Shown one piece after another: positions 1 through 4,851 of a stretch of DNA of 6,812 nt. The stretch is from Cyanobacteria bacterium UBA8803 (GTDB taxonomy: Bacteria > Cyanobacteriota > Cyanobacteriia > Cyanobacteriales > Coleofasciculaceae). Made by a program: the position numbers and the translations under genes. Position 1 is the first letter of the stretch. Each line of letters starts with the position of its first letter. The stretch lies in assembly GCA_003505715.1 (NCBI GenBank), contig DNXU01000203.1, positions 7,902 to 14,713 of the forward strand, written 5' to 3'. The notes under the pieces are model-generated. The model was not told the DNA's origin and did not search any database. It saw nothing but the letters and a program-made list of their open reading frames with translations.

Positions 1-25
1 GTTTGACCGGACATGATATGACACT

Positions 26-3000
26 TCAGGGTGCAGAATTGGCGGTTTGAGAGCCGATACTATCACAGAGGGTGCGATCGCTACCGTCTGGCTTATTCTG
101 TAGGTAATTTCCCACCCTCTTACACGCTTCATTCACTAACTCCTTTAGCTCTTGAGCAGAGAAGCGCCGCCATTTATCCCTAGCCAAATGCCACAGAATT
201 GCTGTTTTGTTACTAGCAATAGCGACATATTTGCCGTCAGGGCTAAAGCTCAGATCGTTGATAGAGTCGTTAAGGTTAAGCATAGAGAGTTCATCGCCCT
301 GTTGATTCCATAGTCGGACGGTGTTAGTGTCATCAACAGTAGCAATCAATTGGCTGTCGGAACTGAATTTCACCGTATTTGCTCTAACATCCTTATCCCA
401 AAGTGGATTTTGGACTGGCTTACCATCTTTGTCCCGTTGCCAGAATTTAATTGTCCTGTCTTTACTATTGATAGTAGCCATCAACTTACCGTTGGGACTA
501 AATTCCACTTTATTGAATTGTTCTTGAGGAAGTAAGGATTGGGTTTGCTTGCTCTCCATACTCCAGAGTCTACCTCGATTGTGCCAATACCAACTATAGG
601 TTGCTATCAACTTGCCGTCAGGGCTAAATTTCAACTCATTGAACTTCTCCTGAGGAAGATTAAGGGAAAGGAAATGTACGGGATTCATGCCTTCCCGCTG
701 CCAAAGTTCGATGGCAGTCTTGTCTTCATCTTTACTGAAGATAGCCATCAACTTGCCGTCAGGGCTGAATTCCACCCGATCGAACTGCTCTTTAAGAGGT
801 AAAGGTTGGGGTTGTTTGCCCTCCAGGTTCCAGATTTTGACTGTCTGCTTGTCGCCAGACATAATATAGATGGCAATTAACTTGCCGTCGGGACTGAATT
901 TCACCCTATTAAATTGCTCCTTAGCAATGGTCATGAAGCGTATGGGATTTGTCTGCTCGCGGTTCCAAAGTTTGATTGTAGTCTGGTCTTGATTTGGGCT
1001 GAAGATAGCTATCATCTTGCTGTTGGGGCTAAATTCAACCCGATCGAACTGCTCATTAGAAAGTAAGGGTTTAAGCTGCTTGTCTGCCACGCTCCAGAGT
1101 TGAGCTTTCTGGTTGTCTCCTTCTCCACTGTAGCTAGCCAGCAGTTTACCGTCTAAGCTGAATTCGACCCGCTCGAATCGCTCTTTAGAGAGTAGGGGTT
1201 GGGGTTGTTTGCCTTCTAGACTCCAGAGTTGAGTCGTCTGATTGTCTCCATAGATGGTTATTAGCTTGCCCTCAGCACTGAAACGAACAATATTTACTGG
1301 CGCGTCATGATGGACTAATTGGCGATCGCTGCTGGCAACTTGCCAGAGTTTGACGGTTTTATCCTCACTCAAGGTAGCGATAAACTGACCATCTGAGCTG
1401 AAACTAACCTCATCAACCGCAATACCTGGGTTAAGGGTTTGAAGTTCATTACCCTTTGTGTCCCAGAGTTTTACTGTTTTGTCATAGCTGGTAGTAGCGA
1501 TCGTGTTGCCATCTGGGCTAAAAGTGACATCATAAACTGGAGCGCTATGAGTTGGCATGGTTGCGATTGGCTCACCATTCTGGTTCCAGAGTTTGACCCT
1601 TGTATCTTGACTAGCAGTAGCAATTATCTGATTGTTGGGGCTGAACCAGACTCCTTTAACCTCTGCGTCATGGGATAGGGTGTTAGACTCTTTACCATCA
1701 AAATGCCAGAGTTTGACTTCCTTATCCTTTTGATCCTTAAAGCTAGTAACCATCTTGCCGTCGGAACTAATTTCTATGGTATTCTCTACCCAGAAATTCC
1801 AGAGCTGCTTGCTGGAGAGGGCGGGAAATGTGAGTTCCTTACCATCAAGACTCCAAAGTTTAAGCGTCTCTTTAGCAGAATTAATGGTGTAAATTATCTT
1901 ACGTTCAGGGGTTAACTCTAGGTAATCGAACTTCTCTTGAGAGAGTGGAGAATTGAAGGAATTAAGTCGATCGCCCTTAAATTCCCAAAGTTTAGTTGTA
2001 ATTTTATCTTGTGCAAAATTGCTGGTGGCAATCAATTTGCCATCGGGGCTGAAACTCACGGAATTAAACTTCTCGTTAGGGAGTAAGGGTTTGAGTTGCT
2101 GAGCCTCAAGCTGCCAGAGTTTTCCTGTCCCCTCGTTTCCTTCCTCACTAAAGGTGGCTATCAGCTTACCGTCGGGACTCAATTCTACATCCGCAACTTT
2201 CTCCTGATGCGGAAAGGATAGGGGTTTCTTGCTTATACCTTGAAAATCCAAAAGTGTGACTTTCCCGTCCCGATCGGCAGTCGCTATCGTTTTATGATCT
2301 CGACTGAACTTAACCACAGTAGTATTCTGCCCTCCCAGACGATTAAACTCTTTGATATCGTAAAGAGCTTCTCGTAACGCTTTCTCTACCCGGCGCTTAG
2401 ATGTGTCATCGGAGTTATTGAATAGTTGTTTTCCTGCCCTAATTCCTTCAATCAAAGCCTCAAAATTCTGTTCTGAGCTGGCAAGGCTTCTTGAGTATCG
2501 ACTCAAGGCATCAACTTGATCTGTTAGACTTTTTTTGGCGTTCTCCTCGGCTATTTTGGCTTTATTCCTTTGCTGAAATGCCCATAACCCCAAACCAGCA
2601 GCTGCTATAAATGCTACACTCATTAAAGCTAGTTGTAACCTTAAGATAATGACCTGACGCTTTTGTTTTTTGAGTTGGGCTGCGATCGCATTTCCACTTT
2701 CAGCCAGGAATTCCTTCTGCAACGGATTTGGGGCAGGTCGTTTATTTTTTTGCTCTGCTTCCTGCAACCAGTTCTGAGCAATTACATATTCATTTCCCCG
2801 CAACAGCAAATCTGCACTTTTTCCTTTTTGCTCCCATTCAATTGCCCGTTGCAACCATTTAGTATGACTCTGAACATGTTCCCGATCGGTATCAAGCGTT
2901 CTTACCAGTTGATTGAAATTGGCATTAAAATCCCCATCATTCTGATTAAAATCAATCCACTGCACCTTAGCTAATTCCGGATGCAAGTCGCTGGGATTTA

Positions 3001-4585
3001 CCTCCCGATGTAGCACCGTCACAAAACGCTTATTCAACTGTGCTGCATACTCAACTTCATCCTTACAATAGAGCGAATTTACCGAGCGCGGTGAGAGGAT
3101 AAACAAAAAGTTGTCACATACTTTAATCCCCCGATAAATCTCTTGCTGAAAATCACTACCCGAGGCAATACTTTCCTGGTCAAACCAAGTTGTCTTGCCC
3201 TGCATTTGCAAGCTATCATTCATCTGGCGAGCTAAGTCCGAGTCCGCACGAGAATAGGAAATAAACACATCCAAAGAACTGAGAGGGGGTTGTCGCAGAC
3301 TTTCCTCAATAAATTCTTCCTGTAACTGTGTAGGTGGTTGCTGCGCCCTTTTCTTTGCCACCTTTAACCAAGTTTCAGCACTTCGCAAGTTATAGCCTCG
3401 CAGCAGAATGCTGGGGTTCTCGTTTTGCCGCTTCCACTTCAGTGCTTTAGTTAGCAGAATTTTGTGTTCGTTGTAGTAAGCCGCATCTTGATGAAAAATC
3501 TTCAACAGTTGGCTTTCATCGAGCAGGTAATCGTCTTCCTTGACATTGTCTGTAAGGTTAATATATTGCAAAGCACGCAACGCACTCGGCACCTGATTTG
3601 GGTCAGTTTCGCGCACCAACAAAGGAATAATCCGCTTGGAGAGTGACAAGGCTAAATCCAGTTCTTGCTGACAATAGGTAGACTTTACCGAGTCAGGCGA
3701 CAGCAAGAAAACCAAGTTATCCGCTTGCTCAATTCCTCGGTTAATTGCCTCCTCAAAAGGTTCCCCTGTCTGAATGTCCGTCTTATTCGTCCAAACTGTA
3801 ATACTCTCCCGCCTCAAGCTATTGCGAATCTTCTCCATTGTCTCCCTATCCTCATCGGCATAGGACAGGAACACCTGAGTCATCAAGTTATTGGCATTCT
3901 TAATACTTTCAGTAATGTATTCGCAATGTAAATCTGTAGGAACACAAGGAGGTTGCTCGTCTTTAAAATGTATCTTTAACCAAGCTTCTGCCTGTGGTCT
4001 TTCTTCCCCAATTAACAGATAACTCGTTTTTTTTTGATGCCTCTCCCACTTCAAAGCTTTGGCTAAAATCTGAGTATGCTTCTCGACATAATCAGTATGA
4101 GAGCGGAGTAAATTAATTAAGCCCAAAAAAGCTGTCTCAAAATCGTCTATCCCCTCGCGGAAATAAACCCAGTTAATCTTGCCAATCGCGGGGTGCATAT
4201 TGGGAAAACTGGAGTGTAAGCCCTTGTGTTTATAGGCTTCCCACTCTTCGGTTGTACCATTAGGAAATCTCTGCTGCCAAGTGTCCTGAGTAATTTGCTC
4301 AACATGTAAAAGTGGAATAATACGTTTATGGCGCTGAAGGGCTAGCTCAATTTCTTTGCGACAATAAGGCGAATTCACCGAATGAGGAGCAATCAGAAAC
4401 AGAAAGTTATGCGCCTTCTCGATGCCATCATCAATTTGGTTCTGGAAATCTACCCCTAGCGGGATGTCATTTTGGTCAAACCAAACCTGAAACCCTTGTT
4501 CGAGCAAGCGAGTATGAAGTTTTGTTGCAAAGGCTTTACTATCAGCTCGTCCATAGGAGATGAAGGCATCGCAAAATTTATTCAT
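26..4585 (-). CDS. Triple-TIR, single-pass membrane, WD40-repeat receptor-like protein
   Basis: Probable signalling or NAD-cleaving effector protein with a large sensor array; substrate and trigger are unknown. Numbering is from the ATG at 4585 (1,519 aa). TIR domains begin near residues 4, 238 and 438 (strand A motifs DAFISYGRADS, QVFLSYADED, DVFISYSRADS) and keep the putative catalytic Glu in S-x-Y-C-x-x-E (E78, E308, E510). Each is followed by a helical linker (about 166-228, 369-429, 569-631) with conserved His, Trp and WL. A predicted membrane helix spans 650-670, preceded by KKQKR (639-643). A helical stalk follows to about 748, then about 17 WD40-type blades (753-1468) and a tail with Cys1488 and Cys1507. 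No Walker A motif is visible. An in-frame TTG at 4636 would add 17 residues, but the ATG sits directly before TIR strand A and is preferred; neither start has a well-spaced Shine-Dalgarno. The stop is TGA. The architecture is clear; the biological role is inferred. Confidence 0.96.
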   Translation of the reverse strand: MNKFCDAFISYGRADSKAFATKLHTRLLEQGFQVWFDQNDIPLGVDFQNQIDDGIEKAHNFLFLIAPHSVNSPYCRKEIELALQRHKRIIPLLHVEQITQDTWQQRFPNGTTEEWEAYKHKGLHSSFPNMHPAIGKINWVYFREGIDDFETAFLGLINLLRSHTDYVEKHTQILAKALKWERHQKKTSYLLIGEERPQAEAWLKIHFKDEQPPCVPTDLHCEYITESIKNANNLMTQVFLSYADEDRETMEKIRNSLRRESITVWTNKTDIQTGEPFEEAINRGIEQADNLVFLLSPDSVKSTYCQQELDLALSLSKRIIPLLVRETDPNQVPSALRALQYINLTDNVKEDDYLLDESQLLKIFHQDAAYYNEHKILLTKALKWKRQNENPSILLRGYNLRSAETWLKVAKKRAQQPPTQLQEEFIEESLRQPPLSSLDVFISYSRADSDLARQMNDSLQMQGKTTWFDQESIASGSDFQQEIYRGIKVCDNFLFILSPRSVNSLYCKDEVEYAAQLNKRFVTVLHREVNPSDLHPELAKVQWIDFNQNDGDFNANFNQLVRTLDTDREHVQSHTKWLQRAIEWEQKGKSADLLLRGNEYVIAQNWLQEAEQKNKRPAPNPLQKEFLAESGNAIAAQLKKQKRQVIILRLQLALMSVAFIAAAGLGLWAFQQRNKAKIAEENAKKSLTDQVDALSRYSRSLASSEQNFEALIEGIRAGKQLFNNSDDTSKRRVEKALREALYDIKEFNRLGGQNTTVVKFSRDHKTIATADRDGKVTLLDFQGISKKPLSFPHQEKVADVELSPDGKLIATFSEEGNEGTGKLWQLEAQQLKPLLPNEKFNSVSFSPDGKLIATSNFAQDKITTKLWEFKGDRLNSFNSPLSQEKFDYLELTPERKIIYTINSAKETLKLWSLDGKELTFPALSSKQLWNFWVENTIEISSDGKMVTSFKDQKDKEVKLWHFDGKESNTLSHDAEVKGVWFSPNNQIIATASQDTRVKLWNQNGEPIATMPTHSAPVYDVTFSPDGNTIATTSYDKTVKLWDTKGNELQTLNPGIAVDEVSFSSDGQFIATLSEDKTVKLWQVASSDRQLVHHDAPVNIVRFSAEGKLITIYGDNQTTQLWSLEGKQPQPLLSKERFERVEFSLDGKLLASYSGEGDNQKAQLWSVADKQLKPLLSNEQFDRVEFSPNSKMIAIFSPNQDQTTIKLWNREQTNPIRFMTIAKEQFNRVKFSPDGKLIAIYIMSGDKQTVKIWNLEGKQPQPLPLKEQFDRVEFSPDGKLMAIFSKDEDKTAIELWQREGMNPVHFLSLNLPQEKFNELKFSPDGKLIATYSWYWHNRGRLWSMESKQTQSLLPQEQFNKVEFSPNGKLMATINSKDRTIKFWQRDKDGKPVQNPLWDKDVRANTVKFSSDSQLIATVDDTNTVRLWNQQGDELSMLNLNDSINDLSFSPDGKYVAIASNKTAILWHLARDKWRRFSAQELKELVNEACKRVGNYLQNKPDGSDRTLCDSIGSQTANSAP
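74..81. repeat. HIP1 palindrome (one of six)
   Basis: GCGATCGC, the highly iterated palindrome of many cyanobacterial genomes. Further perfect copies are at 1322-1329 and 2682-2689 (TIR-WD40 gene), 4734-4741 (intergenic), and 4904-4911 and 5033-5040 (lipoprotein repeats). That is roughly one per 1.1 kb, far above chance, and is the main clue to the taxonomic origin of the window. Confidence 0.9.
182..2329 (-). repeat. WD40-type beta-propeller array, about 17 blades
   Basis: I count 17 blade motifs of the form F-S-P-D-G-K-L-I-A-T followed by K-L-W in residues 753-1468 of the large protein, enough for two propellers. In at least nine blades the usual GH dipeptide before the first strand is replaced by an E-x-F-[DN]-x-V pattern, as in KEQFDRVEFS. 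Only three junctions retain a histidine (SHDAEV, THSAPV, HHDAPV). Some inter-blade strings recur almost unchanged, such as EGKQPQPL and QLKPLL, which suggests blade duplication. The array contains no cysteine. Such propellers usually bind proteins or peptides; the ligand is unknown. Confidence 0.9.
2576..2638 (-). other. Predicted single transmembrane helix in the TIR-WD40 protein
   Basis: Residues 650-670 form one uninterrupted hydrophobic stretch (LQLALMSVAFIAAAGLGLWAF). The N-terminal flank is strongly basic (KKQKR at 639-643, plus an Arg right before the helix). The C-terminal flank RNKAK is basic but is soon followed by acidic residues. No other hydrophobic segment is long enough to cross a membrane. 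The charge pattern mildly favours the N-terminal TIR half inside the cytoplasm and the WD40 half outside. Confidence 0.8.
2693..4579 (-). repeat. Three TIR-plus-linker modules in tandem
   Basis: Residues 3-631 of the large protein are three repeats of one two-part module: a TIR domain followed by a helical linker of about 60 residues. The linkers share a His (H170, H374, H574), A-x-x-W ten residues later (W180, W384, W584), an LL-x-G element, a WL pair (W202, W406, W606), a proline-rich turn and a closing E-[FY]-I/L-x-E-S. TIR1 and TIR3 resemble each other most (both have SY-x-RADS and WFDQ). TIR2 has WTNK in the BB-loop region and a different C-terminal third. TIR1 carries an insertion of roughly 25 residues after its fourth strand (about 97-135). 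Alignment was by eye. Confidence 0.88.
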
Positions 4586-4689
4586 AGTGACGTAGCTGCA
4601 CCAAATGGCAGAAACAACATCTTGAGACTGGTTCAAGGAATAAAAATTATTACCCTTGAGATAGATGCAATCTTACGGATGATTGTTCA

Positions 4690-4700
4690 GTTTCTGAAAC
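4690..4700. promoter_or_regulatory. Short perfect palindrome, possible operator
   Basis: GTTTC and GAAAC are separated by one base. An overlapping second repeat, TTCAG/CTGAA (4686-4690 and 4694-4698), uses the same bases. The site lies about 105 bases upstream of the preferred start of the TIR-WD40 gene and touches the candidate -10 element. Palindromes this short also occur by chance in AT-rich spacers. Confidence 0.2.
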
Positions 4701-4727
4701 TATACCAAATAGCCTGAGGAAAAGCAG
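4699..4727 (-). promoter_or_regulatory. Candidate promoter for the TIR-WD40 gene
   Basis: On the minus strand TATAGT (4704-4699) is a fair -10 hexamer, but the region 17 bases upstream reads CTGCTT (4727-4722), a poor -35. Transcription would start near 4692, giving a leader of about 107 bases before the ATG. The palindrome GTTTC-A-GAAAC overlaps the -10 edge and could be an operator. This is a weak match by eye; transcription from the lipoprotein promoter is equally possible. Confidence 0.25.
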
Positions 4728-4851
4728 GCGATTGCGATCGCACTATAACTATTTCCTCTCTTCAGGGGAGCAAAAAATGGCTATAATGCCCTCTAGGCAA
4801 GGATTACGTTATTTCATTTTTGGGGAACTTCCGCTCTAAAATCTTGTTGGC

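Larger units (their letters stand above)
4586..4851. other. Intergenic region between the lipoprotein and TIR-WD40 genes
   Basis: This 266-base gap holds no convincing gene. It contains a HIP1 octamer at 4734-4741, the inverted repeat GCCTG/CAGGC (4712-4716 and 4725-4729), a short palindrome GTTTC-T-GAAAC (4690-4700), and an AT-rich stretch just upstream of the TTG alternative start. Downstream of the lipoprotein stop, the minus strand has short overlapping stems (TGCC/GGCA at 4787-4790 and 4796-4799; GGC/GCC at 4779-4790) followed by six T (4772-4777). This could be a weak terminator, but the stems are only 3-4 bp. Confidence 0.6.

Noticed and set aside
2663..2974. A 103-codon plus-strand open frame
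   Set aside because: It lies wholly antisense to the third TIR and linker region, has no ribosome binding site that I can see, and its product resembles no family.
4634..4636. TTG as start of the TIR-WD40 gene
   Set aside because: The nearest AGGG is about 16 bases upstream, too far, and the added 17 residues precede the TIR fold without any recognisable feature. The ATG at 4585 fits better, though TTG cannot be excluded.
4782..4787. TATAAT on the plus strand, a perfect -10 hexamer
   Set aside because: No reasonable -35 lies upstream and no plus-strand gene follows; the only downstream plus-strand frame is the repeat shadow.
4772..4799. Intrinsic terminator after the lipoprotein gene
   Set aside because: The T6 tract is real, but the available stems are only 3-4 bp, too weak to call as a feature on its own.
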